Source: JBEBXQ01 sp040391535
GTDB lineage: Bacteria > Bacteroidota > Bacteroidia > Cytophagales > Spirosomataceae
Reading direction: 5' to 3'
Length of the DNA stretch: 15,491 nucleotides
Assembly (NCBI GenBank): GCA_040391535.1
Contig: JBEBXQ010000118.1
Span: 1-15,491, forward strand
Below the pieces are notes generated by a model that worked only from the letters and a program-made list of their open reading frames with translations, was not told where the DNA came from and ran no database searches. Below are positions 1 to 8,900 of this stretch, one piece after another. Both the position numbers and the translations under genes were made by a program. Each line of letters starts with the position of its first letter. Position 1 is the first letter of the stretch.

Positions 1-58
1 AAATATTTCTCCCTATGCGAGTCCGTGGGTGTTCAGAGTGACCTTCTTATAATTGTTA

Positions 59-2077
59 TCAGACCTTTTCTGCTACTTTTTCTTTTAGCTGGGTAAGTTC
101 ATCACGATAACGGGCAGCTTCCAGGAAATCCAGATCTTTGGCTGCTGATTCCATTTTGCGTTGCGTTTCCTGAATAAGTTTCTCAAGGTCTGTTTTTCCC
201 ATATACTGTACCACAGGATCGGCGGCAATATGTACTTCATCGGGTTCAACGTAAATTCGTCTGGTTTTTGCATCGGCCACAGAAGTTTGTTCCATGATGG
301 CTTCTTTCGATTTCAGAATGGTTCGCGGAGTAATGCCATGCTGCGTATTATAATCCATCTGGATATTCCGGCGTCTCTGGGTTTCATCAATGGCTTTTTC
401 CATTGAGCCCGTTATCCGGTCGGCATACATGAGTACTTTCCCGTTTTCATTTCTTGCTGCCCTTCCAATGGTCTGGATCAGTGAACGGATATCCCGCAGG
501 AAGCCTTCTTTATCAGCATCCATGATAGCCACCAGAGAAACCTCCGGTAAATCAAGGCCTTCCCTCAGCAGATTGACTCCTACCAGTACGTCAAAAACGC
601 CAAGTCTCAGTTCCCGCAGAATCTCTACCCTGTCAAGTGCTTTTATTTCGGAGTGAATATACCGGCAGTTGACACCTACTCTGTCAAGATATTTGGAAAG
701 CTCTTCAGCCATACGTTTCGTGAGCGTGGTAACCAGCACGCGCTCTTTCCTTTTAATCCGGTGGTTAATTTCATCGAGAAGATCATCGATCTGGTTAAGG
801 CTCGGACGTACCTCAATCTCAGGATCAAGCAGGCCTGTCGGACGGATGATCTGTTCCACAACTACCCCGTCCGAGCGGCGCAATTCGTAATCGGCCGGTG
901 TGGCACTTACAAATATGGCCTGGCCGGTCAGTTCTTCAAATTCCTGGAAGGTAAGCGGACGGTTGTCAAGGGCCGACGGTAAGCGGAAACCATATTCCAC
1001 GAGCGATTCCTTGCGGGAACGGTCTCCTCCCCACATCGCCCGGATCTGGGGCATGGTAACGTGGCTTTCATCCACCACCAGCATGAAATCTTCAGGGAAA
1101 TAATCCAGCAGACAGAAAGGCCGCTGACCAGGTTGTCTCCGGTCAAAATAGCGGGAATAGTTTTCTATTCCTGAGCAGTAACCCAGTTCCCGCATCATTT
1201 CCATATCAAACTCAGTCCGCTCCTTGATACGTTCAGCTTCCGATAACCGGCCATCTTTGGCGAAATACCGGATCTGGCTTGCCAGGTCATCCTGGATTTC
1301 TTTAATAGACTGATTAAGCACATCCCTGCCTGTTACGAATAAATTAGCAGGGAAAATGGCAATCTGATTTTCACTTGATAATCTCTTTCCGGTAGCCGGG
1401 TCAATCCGCTGGATTTCATCGATATCATCCCCGAAAAACATAACACGATAAGCGAAATCGGCATATCCCGGGAAAATATCTACCGTATCTCCTTTGACCC
1501 GGAAAGTACCACGGGTGAATTCTGCTACCGTACGGCTGTACAGAATCTCAACTAATCTGAATAAAAACTGATTCCGGCTGATGGTATCCCCGGTTTTTAA
1601 TTTTATGATACTCTTTTTATACTCAATCGGATTTCCGGCACCATATATACAGGAAACCGAGGCCACCACCACTACATCTCTTCTGCCGCTCATCAGCGAA
1701 GACACTGTGGATAACCGAAGTTTGTCAATTTCTTCATTGATAGCCAGATCTTTTTCTATGTAAGTACCTGTTGTAGCGATAAAGGCCTCAGGCTGATAAT
1801 AATCATAGTAGCTGATAAAATACTCAACAGCATTGTTGGGGAAAAACTGTTTGAACTCACCATATAGCTGCGCTGCCAGGGTTTTGTTGTGGCTCAGTAT
1901 CAGTGTCGGTCTCTGGATTTGCTGAATCACGTTAGCGACTGTAAATGTCTTTCCTGAACCGGTGACACCCAGTAATGTCTGCGATTGTTCCCCTTCCTTA
2001 ATGCCTTCTACCAGTTGTTTGATAGCCTGAGGCTGATCGCCGGTAGGCTGGTAATCGGAGATGAGTTCAAATTTCAT
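59..2077 (-). CDS. uvrB: UvrABC system protein B (excision nuclease subunit UvrB)
   Basis: UvrB is the damage-verification subunit of bacterial nucleotide excision repair. It is loaded onto DNA by UvrA, opens the duplex with its helicase fold and recruits UvrC for dual incision; it acts in the cytoplasm. The 672-residue product has the usual family length. Visible motifs are the N-terminal GDQPQAI (residues 13-19), Walker A GVTGSGKT (37-44), the damage-probing beta-hairpin beginning YYDYYQPEAF (90-99), the Walker B-type DESH box (336-339), helicase motif VI QTIGRAAR (535-542) and a C-terminal UVR motif for UvrC contact (about 626-661). The ATG start gives the standard MKFEL...YQPTGDQP N-terminus. 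It is a single gene read away from the rest of the window and is not functionally linked to it. No truncation or missing motif is seen. Confidence 0.98.
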   Translation of the reverse strand: MKFELISDYQPTGDQPQAIKQLVEGIKEGEQSQTLLGVTGSGKTFTVANVIQQIQRPTLILSHNKTLAAQLYGEFKQFFPNNAVEYFISYYDYYQPEAFIATTGTYIEKDLAINEEIDKLRLSTVSSLMSGRRDVVVVASVSCIYGAGNPIEYKKSIIKLKTGDTISRNQFLFRLVEILYSRTVAEFTRGTFRVKGDTVDIFPGYADFAYRVMFFGDDIDEIQRIDPATGKRLSSENQIAIFPANLFVTGRDVLNQSIKEIQDDLASQIRYFAKDGRLSEAERIKERTEFDMEMMRELGYCSGIENYSRYFDRRQPGQRPFCLLDYFPEDFMLVVDESHVTMPQIRAMWGGDRSRKESLVEYGFRLPSALDNRPLTFQEFEELTGQAIFVSATPADYELRRSDGVVVEQIIRPTGLLDPEIEVRPSLNQIDDLLDEINHRIKRKERVLVTTLTKRMAEELSKYLDRVGVNCRYIHSEIKALDRVEILRELRLGVFDVLVGVNLLREGLDLPEVSLVAIMDADKEGFLRDIRSLIQTIGRAARNENGKVLMYADRITGSMEKAIDETQRRRNIQMDYNTQHGITPRTILKSKEAIMEQTSVADAKTRRIYVEPDEVHIAADPVVQYMGKTDLEKLIQETQRKMESAAKDLDFLEAARYRDELTQLKEKVAEKV

Positions 2078-2128
2078 AGTGAAGAATAGATATGGCTGTC
2101 TTTGTGAAGCAAAAAGCTTAATCTTACT

Positions 2129-2147
2129 ATAACGTAACAGACGTTAT
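2129..2147. promoter_or_regulatory. Inverted repeat upstream of uvrB (possible operator)
   Basis: ATAACGT (2129-2135) and ACGTTAT (2141-2147) are perfect inverted 7-base arms around a 5-base spacer. The element lies about 52 bases upstream of the uvrB start in the divergent intergenic region 2078-2341. Its size and position suit a dimeric repressor site or a short leader hairpin on the uvrB transcript. It matches no operator that I can name with confidence, and I could not see a convincing uvrB promoter beside it. The rest of this intergenic region is AT-rich, including a T7-G-A8 tract at 2252-2267. Confidence 0.35.
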
Positions 2148-2341
2148 GATTAGTTTCGTACTGAGTGGGCAAGAATGGTGTTTCGTGAAAGACCGGGAGG
2201 ATTTCCGGTGAAATAATGGCTGATGAAATAGCAGTTCCTGCATTTGATTTCTTTTTTTGAAAAAAAATAATGAGATTTTGTCCCCAAAGAGCTGCTTCGT
2301 TTGTCATTGTCTGAAAATATTTCACAAAAAAATAAACAAAG

Positions 2342-2683
2342 ATGAAAACGTTTTTAATGTTAATCAGAGAGAATGCGGAGTACGGAGAGCTATCACCGGA
2401 AGAAATGCAGGCCGATATAGAAAGCCACATGGCCTGGGTTGAAAAACTTATTGAGAAAGGATATTTTAAGGATGGAAATCCATTGGATTCCAAAGGGGCT
2501 CATATCAAAGGAGCCGATAAAATTGTGACCGACGGGCCTTTTGCAGAAGGGAAGGAGTGTATCAGCGGTTATTATTTCCTGCTGGCCGATTCTCTGGAGC
2601 ATGCCACAGCAATTGCGGCTGAATGTCCGGCGCTAGCGACGGGCGCAACCCTGGAAATCAGGGAGGTTTTGCAGACCGAGTAG
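2342..2683 (+). CDS. YCII-related (DGPF) domain protein, ECF42-associated
   Basis: This small cytoplasmic protein of 113 residues belongs to the YCII-related superfamily. The signature is TDGPFAEGKE (residues 63-72) with the DGPF tetrad at 64-67, and a typical helix around His29 in the segment ESHMAWVEKL (27-36). The N-terminus MKTFLMLIRE forms the first strand of the ferredoxin-like fold seen in the family. The ATG follows an A-rich leader typical of Bacteroidota. It ends only 6 bases before an ECF sigma factor with a long C-terminal extension. DGPF proteins are the established genomic partners of ECF42 sigma factors and are thought to be their regulon members, although their biochemical activity is not settled. 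Co-transcription with the sigma gene is very likely. No enzymatic role should be inferred from the fold alone. Confidence 0.9.
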   Translation: MKTFLMLIRENAEYGELSPEEMQADIESHMAWVEKLIEKGYFKDGNPLDSKGAHIKGADKIVTDGPFAEGKECISGYYFLLADSLEHATAIAAECPALATGATLEIREVLQTE

Positions 2684-2689
2684 CGGGCG

Positions 2690-3967
2690 ATGGAGGAAGA
2701 GAAAGATATTAATCAACTGACGGCGCATCTTTTCCGGGAGTTATCGGGAAAGATGATTGCTGTGTTATCTCATACTTACGGGCTGGTAAACCTTGATTGT
2801 ATCATGGATGCCGTGCAGGATACCTTTGAAACCGCTCTGAAGAACTGGCGTTTTCACGGATTGCCGGATAATCCCTCCGCATGGCTGATGAAAGTGGCAA
2901 GAAATAAGGTTATTAATGCTATCCAGAAAGAAGGCAGAAGTACAACAGAATGGGTACATAAAGCTGATTTTGAACCGGAACCTGAGGTAGAGATTCCTGA
3001 GCATACCGTTCAGGATAGTCAGGTACAGTTACTGATACGTTGCTGTCAGCTAAAGTTGCCGGATAAACCTAAAATAATACTTACCCTTCGTGTCCTTTGC
3101 GGTTTTGGTATACCTGAAATTTCCAATGCGCTTTTTATGTCGGAAGAATCGGTCAGGAAAGCGTTTTTCCGGGCAAAGCAGGAACTGAGGCAAACCGGTA
3201 TCAAAGGGCAGATACCTCTGCAAACAGATCTGAAACTTCACCGCGAAATTATTCACACAATAGTATATCTGCTGTTTAATGAAGGGTATAAAGCAAGCGG
3301 AAAAGCCGGTGGAGTAAATGCCGATTTATGTTTTGAAGCAATTCGTCTGGCAAAAATAATGCGGAGTGTTAATGAACATGACCAGAAAATCAATGCTTTG
3401 CTGGCATTAATGTTCTTTCAGGTCGCCCGGTTTCCTGCAAGGATAACTTCTTCAGGAGAATGGCTGACACTGGAAGAGCAAAACCGTTCGCTGTGGAATA
3501 AAAGATGTATTAGGGAAGGGTTCTTTTATCTTGACGCGGGCAGACCGTTACATAAGCTAAATAAGGTTTATATGGAGGCTTTGATTGCATCAGTGCATTG
3601 TGCCGCTCCCGACTATGAATCGACCAACTGGCAGTATATTATTTCGCTTTACCGACAGCTTGAAGACAGGGAGCCCGCTTCCCCGCTAATCAAACTAAAC
3701 AGGATTATAGCCGAAAGTCATGTCAATCTGAGTGAACGGCTGATGCTGGAAGTGAAGGCTATAGAGGCCTGTTTTACACACGAAAACAGGTTTGTATATT
3801 TTCTGGGCAGGGCATTTATAGCTATGAAGCTGCAGTTGTTCGATGAGGCTGAAAACCATTACCGGAAGGCACTTGATCTGGCCAGATCACAGATGGACCG
3901 GAACTTTATCAGCCGGAAATTAAAAGAATGTGATGCTGCTCTGAGCCGGGAAAGACCGGCTCATTAA
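2690..3967 (+). CDS. ECF sigma factor with C-terminal TPR-like extension (ECF42 type)
   Basis: This 425-residue RNA polymerase sigma factor is more than twice the length of a plain ECF sigma. Region 2 spans about residues 12-82 (core VQDTFETALKNW, then AWLMKVARNKVINAI), and region 4 about 127-165 (LTLRVLCGFGIPEISNALF, then SVRKAFFRAKQEL, the helix-turn-helix). The remaining 260 residues carry hallmarks of the ECF42 extension: FNEGY (196-200), LCFEAIRLAK (213-222), ALLALMFFQVARFPAR (236-251), and TPR-like helices to the end. In this group there is no dedicated anti-sigma factor, and the extension itself is thought to control activity. The gene follows the DGPF gene after 6 bases with only a weak ribosome-binding site, so translational coupling is plausible. 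Its stop codon overlaps that of the convergent fecI-like gene. The ECF42 assignment is by motif recall, not a profile search. Confidence 0.9.
   Translation: MEEEKDINQLTAHLFRELSGKMIAVLSHTYGLVNLDCIMDAVQDTFETALKNWRFHGLPDNPSAWLMKVARNKVINAIQKEGRSTTEWVHKADFEPEPEVEIPEHTVQDSQVQLLIRCCQLKLPDKPKIILTLRVLCGFGIPEISNALFMSEESVRKAFFRAKQELRQTGIKGQIPLQTDLKLHREIIHTIVYLLFNEGYKASGKAGGVNADLCFEAIRLAKIMRSVNEHDQKINALLALMFFQVARFPARITSSGEWLTLEEQNRSLWNKRCIREGFFYLDAGRPLHKLNKVYMEALIASVHCAAPDYESTNWQYIISLYRQLEDREPASPLIKLNRIIAESHVNLSERLMLEVKAIEACFTHENRFVYFLGRAFIAMKLQLFDEAENHYRKALDLARSQMDRNFISRKLKECDAALSRERPAH
3942..3963. other. GC-rich hairpin at convergent gene ends
   Basis: TGAGCCGG (3942-3949) and CCGGCTCA (3956-3963) are perfect 8-base inverted arms around a 6-base loop, GAAAGA. 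The hairpin lies in the last sense codons of the ECF42-type gene and directly abuts its stop codon; on the opposite strand it lies just past the fecI-like stop. A third arm, AGCCGG (3981-3986), inside fecI could pair alternatively with 3956-3961. No U-tract follows on either strand, so it is not a canonical intrinsic terminator. It may nonetheless act as a bidirectional 3'-end stabiliser or pause hairpin between two colliding transcripts. Confidence 0.45.
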
Positions 3968-4560
3968 GAAATGGCGGATAAGCCGGCAATCAGAATAATC
4001 AGGTAAATCAGATTGTTTTTAAGAATCTTAAGGCACTTTGATATATGGAATTCCACCGTCTTTTCCACGATGCCCAATAATTCAGCAATTTCCTTATGGG
4101 TCAGTCCGCTTCTGCTCAGTTCAAATACGACTCTGCTTTTTTCAGGAATATGCTTTAACTGAAATTCGTATTGCTCCTGGATTTCATTCACGAAGATGGA
4201 CTCTTCTACTGTATTATTGGAATAAGAAATCAACAAATCAGGATTGATTTCGCTGAGAGAGTGTGCCGTATTACCCATCATTTTGCGTAACTGCGAAATG
4301 ATCCTGTTTTTTAATGCACCGAACAGGTAAATATTCACATCCTTTTTGATGATAATCCGGTCCCGGTGCATCCAGAGTGTAACGAACAAATCCTGCACCA
4401 GATCCTCGGCGACGGCAACATCTGCCGTTTTCCTGTAAGCGAGCCTGAAAAGCGGGGCAGCAAACCGGTTATGAAGTTGCGTAAAAGCTTCTTTGTTACT
4501 GTGATCTTTTACTTCATTCCATAAATCAAGGTCTTCCCATTGCGAATAACTGTTATTCAT
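3964..4560 (-). CDS. FecI-like ECF sigma-70 factor
   Basis: This 198-residue sigma factor resembles the Bacteroidota FecI-like group that pairs with FecR anti-sigma factors. Region 2 covers about residues 25-95, with AEDLVQDLFVTLW (51-63) for core RNA polymerase contact and YLFGALKNRIISQLRK (78-93). Region 4 covers about 132-182, with the helix-turn-helix SGLTHKEIAELLG (151-163) and VEKTVEFHISKCLKILK (165-181). The C-terminus ends in a hydrophobic stretch, LIYLIILIAGLSAIS (184-198). The gene is divergent from the FecR-like gene, 148 bases away, and convergent with the ECF42-type gene, with overlapping stop codons. By analogy with E. coli FecI it would be released or activated through FecR when the STN-bearing SusC binds substrate, and would then transcribe the susC operon. 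Its actual target promoter is not identified. Confidence 0.93.
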   Translation of the reverse strand: MNNSYSQWEDLDLWNEVKDHSNKEAFTQLHNRFAAPLFRLAYRKTADVAVAEDLVQDLFVTLWMHRDRIIIKKDVNIYLFGALKNRIISQLRKMMGNTAHSLSEINPDLLISYSNNTVEESIFVNEIQEQYEFQLKHIPEKSRVVFELSRSGLTHKEIAELLGIVEKTVEFHISKCLKILKNNLIYLIILIAGLSAIS

Positions 4561-4581
4561 GGCAGAATTAGAATACTAATT

Positions 4582-4589
4582 CAAAGATA
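4582..4589 (-). promoter_or_regulatory. Candidate -7 element of the fecI-like gene
   Basis: On the minus strand these bases read TATCTTTG, a perfect match to the TAnnTTTG -7 element of the primary sigma factor of Bacteroidota. It lies 22 bases upstream of the fecI start, which leaves a short leader of about 15 bases. The expected -33 TTTG is represented only by a T-rich run about 19 bases further upstream, so the match is partial. It would imply transcription of fecI by the housekeeping sigma factor. Confidence 0.35.
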
Positions 4590-4708
4590 ATGAAATGAAC
4601 TAATAAAAAATTATAAAATTTTCTTTGATTTTCACTAGGGTGGCCTTTGGATTTAATGTCTTGTAGATATAAGAGGATACCTAAAACATTATAATTTCAC
4701 TGAAAAAT

Positions 4709-5719
4709 ATGGCAAAACACCCTATCACAACGGAATTGCTCAGGCGTTATCTGGAGGGTAATCTTGATGAGGAAGAAGTGGAGGCTGTTGAAGAATGGTA
4801 TGCCAGTCTTCAGAATCCTGAAACAGTCGACATACCGGCATTTAATAATGAAATACATCTGAAAAAAGTACAGCATCAGATTGTCGCCCTTGAAAATGAA
4901 ACCGGAGAGAAGGTATTGCCATTGAAAAGAACATCGGTATGGTGGCGCTATGCTGCTGCTGCGATGCTGTTGCTTGCGGTTTTTGCCGGATATCATCTTT
5001 TACGGTTTCCCGCAGATACTACTGATGTGAGGCAGGTATCCGATGCAATGGTAATTAACAACAGCAGCAAGCAGATTATGCGGTATGAGTTGCCGGACAG
5101 TAGTGTGGTATGGCTGAATCCCAATGCAGAACTGACTTATACCGCTACAGATTTTACCTCTGAAATGCGCCAGGTAGGGATTGCCGGAGAAGCATTTTTT
5201 GAAGTTAAAAGAGATGTAACGCGTCCGTTTCTGGTAGAAGTTGACAAGATGAATATTAAAGTACTCGGTACAAGTTTTCACGTATATGCGACTCCCGGAA
5301 AAACACAGTATGAAGTGGCCGTTATTTCGGGAAAGGTAGAGGTATCTTCTGCCGAAAGGAATGATACTGAAAAGAATAATGTGATTTTGCTTCCTGAAGA
5401 AAAGGCTGTATTTGAAGTAGCATCAGGTGTATTGACAGCGTCGAAATTGCCCGAAAAGAGTGATCACGCAGTGACATGGAGAAATGTCAGCCTTACTTTC
5501 GATGACATTGGTCTGGATGAAGTGGTTCAGCGGCTGGAGGCTAAGTTTGGTGTAAAAATCGAGCTGACCAATCAGGCATTGGCTAACTGCAAACTGAAAG
5601 CCGCGTTTGAAAACCAGAAACTGGTGGAAATACTGGAAACAGCCTCAGAAATGCTTGAAATGGAGTATGAGATAGATGCGGATACGATCAGACTGGATGG
5701 CAACGGTTGTATTCTTTAA
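4709..5719 (+). CDS. FecR-like anti-sigma factor
   Basis: This 336-residue single-pass inner-membrane anti-sigma factor has a cytoplasmic N-terminal domain (1-77, including ELLRRYLEGNLDEEE at 9-23) that would bind the sigma factor. One transmembrane segment follows at about 79-98 (RYAAAAMLLLAVFAGYHLL). The periplasmic FecR domain spans roughly 110-212, with the typical LPDSSVVWLNPNAEL (128-142) and GEAFFEVKRD (160-169). The C-terminal DUF4974-type, STN-like domain covers about 262-330 (LTFDDIGLDEVVQRLEAKFG). It relays the signal from the SusC N-terminal domain to the FecI-like sigma factor. It is transcribed toward susC, 211 bases upstream of it, and away from fecI, which is less usual than a co-directional fecI-fecR pair. 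The start gives a clean N-terminus with no competing upstream ATG noticed. Confidence 0.94.
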   Translation: MAKHPITTELLRRYLEGNLDEEEVEAVEEWYASLQNPETVDIPAFNNEIHLKKVQHQIVALENETGEKVLPLKRTSVWWRYAAAAMLLLAVFAGYHLLRFPADTTDVRQVSDAMVINNSSKQIMRYELPDSSVVWLNPNAELTYTATDFTSEMRQVGIAGEAFFEVKRDVTRPFLVEVDKMNIKVLGTSFHVYATPGKTQYEVAVISGKVEVSSAERNDTEKNNVILLPEEKAVFEVASGVLTASKLPEKSDHAVTWRNVSLTFDDIGLDEVVQRLEAKFGVKIELTNQALANCKLKAAFENQKLVEILETASEMLEMEYEIDADTIRLDGNGCIL

Positions 5720-5793
5720 TAAACCAATTTGATTTCCTAACCTTTAAAATAATAGCTGCAGATGATAAAAAACAACTGATACCCAATTTAATA

Positions 5794-5844
5794 CCTGATT
5801 CCTGACAGCTTCAGAAAATCAGGAGTGTTCGCGGCACTCCTGAT
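5794..5844 (+). promoter_or_regulatory. Two mutually exclusive hairpins in the fecR-susC leader
   Basis: A perfect 10-bp stem is formed by ATCAGGAGTG (5818-5827) and CACTCCTGAT (5835-5844) with a 7-base loop, TTCGCGG. Bases 5817-5823 (AATCAGG) can instead pair perfectly with the upstream CCTGATT (5794-5800), with a further CTGA/TCAG pairing (5802-5805 with 5811-5814) inside that loop. The two structures share 5818-5823, so only one can form at a time. The element lies about 75-125 bases past the fecR stop and 86 bases before susC. No U-tract follows it on the plus strand; on the minus strand the stem is followed by TTTTCTG. It may be a fecR 3' end, an attenuator-like switch for susC, or an mRNA stability element. 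Confidence 0.5.
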
Positions 5845-5930
5845 AAAGAATGAAGCACTTAAATCATCATAACCATACCCGGATATGACTGTACCTCTTT
5901 TTGTTCATTTGGTAATAAACAAACGAAAAT

Positions 5931-8900
5931 ATGAATAAATTATCTAAAAACAAGACTATAACTCTCATCATGCGCTTATCCTTCTTACAGCTCATTTTAG
6001 TGGGGGTCTTTGTTGTTGTGGCAAATGCCCGGGTTACCGGCGCGCAGGATCTTCTGGATAAAAAAATAACGTTGAATCTGGAGAATGTGACGCTGCAAAA
6101 GGCACTTGCAACAATTGAACAGCAAACCAAAATCCGTTTCGCCTATAGCAGCAGTATCATTCCCGTGGGGGAAAAGGTAAATGTCAGGGCCGTCAACAGG
6201 CCTTTGGACAGTGTGCTTAATGATCTTTTTGCCGACCTCAATATAGAATATCAGCCTGTCAGAGGGCAGATCATGCTGAAACGGATCAGAAAAAAGGCAG
6301 CTACAGGCGGTGAGCAGAGTTTGCTGCCCGACGAAACCCCGTTTGAGTCGGTGGTGATGGAATCGGTGGTGAAAGGCAAAATAACCGACGAAAGAAATAA
6401 CGCGCTTCCCGGGGTCAATGTGTTGGTTAAAGGCACACAGCGCGGGGTTACTTCCGGTATAGAAGGAGATTATGAACTGAGCCTGAATGATGGAGAAAAC
6501 ACGTTGATTTTTTCATTTGTGGGTTACCTGAGCCAGGAAGTGAATGTAAACAACCGGAGCACAGTTAACATTGTGCTGGAACCGGATCTTAAGTCGCTTG
6601 AAGAGGTCGTGGTCATTGGCTACGGTACCGTAAAGAAAAGTGATCTTACAGGATCGGTCGCTCAGGTGAAATCCAAGGAAATCAACGCTTTCCCCAATGC
6701 CAATGTCCTTCAGTCATTATCAGGAAGGGCACCAGGTGTACATATCCGGCAAAGCTCTGGTGCGCCGGGCGCCAGTATGTCTGTCAGAGTGAGAGGAGGA
6801 AATTCAATTCTGGGTTCTAATGAGCCGTTATATGTCATTGACGGATTCCCGGTAAATGGTGGTCCCACGCATCTCAATAATTCAGATATTGAAAGTGTGG
6901 AAGTGCTGAAAGACGCGTCAGCAACAGCTATATACGGATCACGCGGAGCCAACGGGGTTGTCCTGATTACCACTAAAAGAGGTAAAACAGGAAAAACGGT
7001 CGTGGATTTTGAAACCAGTTTCAGTTCGCAGAAACTGATCAGGAAACTTGACCTGATGAACGCGAAAGAGTATGCTATGTTTTATAATGAGCAGGCCATT
7101 AATGATAACATTGCGCCCTTTTTCTCTCAGGCCGATATTGATGGTTTCGGGGAAGGGTTTGACTGGCAGGATTTTGTTTTTCAAAGGGCTCCTATGCTCA
7201 CTACCTCGCTCAATGTAAGCGGCGGGAATGAAAAAACGCAGTTCTCTGTTTCCGGCAGCTTCTTTGGCCAGGATGGTATAGTGAGAGGCAGTAACTATAA
7301 CCGATATGCGCTTCAGTCGAATGTACTGCATACAGTAAGCGACAAGTTCAGAATCAATCTTTCCACAACGCTCAGCCGGCTGATGACTGAAAGGAAGGAC
7401 AGTGGCGGAGGTTCCCGTGGTAATTCGATGATCAATGCGGCTATTTCAGCACCTCCCACACTTACTCCTTATAATGAGGATGGTTCTTACAGGGTGCTTT
7501 CCACGGCCTATCCGTTTATTGCAACCGACATCCGTAACCCGATTAACTTTATCAACGAGCAGTCTAATCAGATCAGGGCAAATGTGGTGCTGGCGAACCT
7601 GGCACTGATGTATAACTTTACGCCGGATCTGATGCTGAAAGTTTCCGGAGGAATTGAAAACCGGGATGACCGAAACGATAACTATACGACCACCCGTTTT
7701 TTTAACTCACAGGGAGCTGCGTCAGTTTCTGCCGGACAGTTTACCAGTCTGCTGAATGAAAATACCCTGAACTATAACAAGACTTTTGCTGAAAAACATT
7801 CGGTATCCGCTGTCGCCGGATTTACATATCAGGATTTTCTGAATACATCTCTCTCCGGAAGTGGTACAGGTTTCCTGAGCAATATCTTTGAAACGTATAA
7901 TCTGGGTGCGTCTATGACTCCCGGTGTGCCGGGCTCCGGCTATTCCAAATCGCTTCTTTTGTCTTATCTGGGAAGGGTTAATTATGTATATAATGATAAA
8001 TATCTGTTAACAGTCAGCATCAGGCGTGACGGATCTTCAAGATATAGTGAAGGACATAAATGGGGCAATTTCCCATCTGCTGCCGTGGCCTGGAGAATTT
8101 CAAATGAGAACTTCATGAGTGGCAATACGTTTATCTCTGATCTGAAGCTTCGCAGCAGTTGGGGATTAAGTGGAAGCCAGGCGATTGATCCTTACTCTAC
8201 TTTAAATCAGTTGATCGCAGGTCGTACTATTTTTAATGATGATTACGCCAATACTTTTGCCCCTGGTACACGGCTTCCCGGCATACTGAAATGGGAAACA
8301 ACAGCGCAGTTTGATCTGGGAATTGACTTTGGGGTTCTGAGTAACCGGCTGTTGCTGACTGCCGACTTTTACAATAAAAATACACGTGACCTGCTAAGTA
8401 CGGTTATGCTGCCCTCTTCTCTGGGATATACCAATACCATTCAGAATGTCGGTAAAATTCAGAATCGCGGGGTAGAACTGGGCCTGGACGCCAAAATCCT
8501 GACAGGTGCTTTCACCTGGGATATGAATGCCAATATTTCATTCAATAAGAGCAAGGTGCTGAGCCTGTATAACGGGGAAGATATCCTGAGAGATAATGTG
8601 GGCGTTATCATTATCAATGATGCAACGAGTATTTTAAGGGAAGGCCGTCCGGTCGGACAGTTCTGGGGATACCGGGAGCTTGGTTATGATGAGAAAGGTG
8701 ATATCATTTTTGACGATACGAATGGTGACGGATCTATTTCGCAAGCGGATAAAACCTATATAGGTGATCCCAATCCTGATTTTATTTACGGCCTTAACTC
8801 TACAATGACCTTTAAGAATTTTGAATTCAATCTGTTTTTCCAGGGTTCACAGGGTAATGATATTTTCAATGCCAGTGCCATTACCAATACGATGGATTTC

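Noticed and set aside
2252..2267. T7-G-A8 tract as a terminator or hairpin between uvrB and the DGPF gene.
   Set aside because: The arms would need a one-base loop, the stem is A-T only, and both flanking genes diverge from this region, so no terminator is needed.
2074..2493. A 139-codon minus-strand frame overlapping the uvrB start and the DGPF gene.
   Set aside because: It covers the first half of the well-supported DGPF gene in antisense, its product is low-complexity and Phe/Ser-rich, and it matches no family I recognise.
4620..4627. TTTCTTTG as a -7 element for the FecR-like gene.
   Set aside because: It lacks the conserved A at position two and no convincing -33 element was found in the very AT-rich sequence upstream, where such matches arise by chance.
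5896..5911. TCTTTTTG (5896-5903) and TTCATTTG (5904-5911) as -7 promoter elements for susC.
   Set aside because: Each matches TAnnTTTG at all but one position, but neither has a TTTG at the expected -33 distance, and susC is more likely served by the FecI-like factor, whose motif is unknown.
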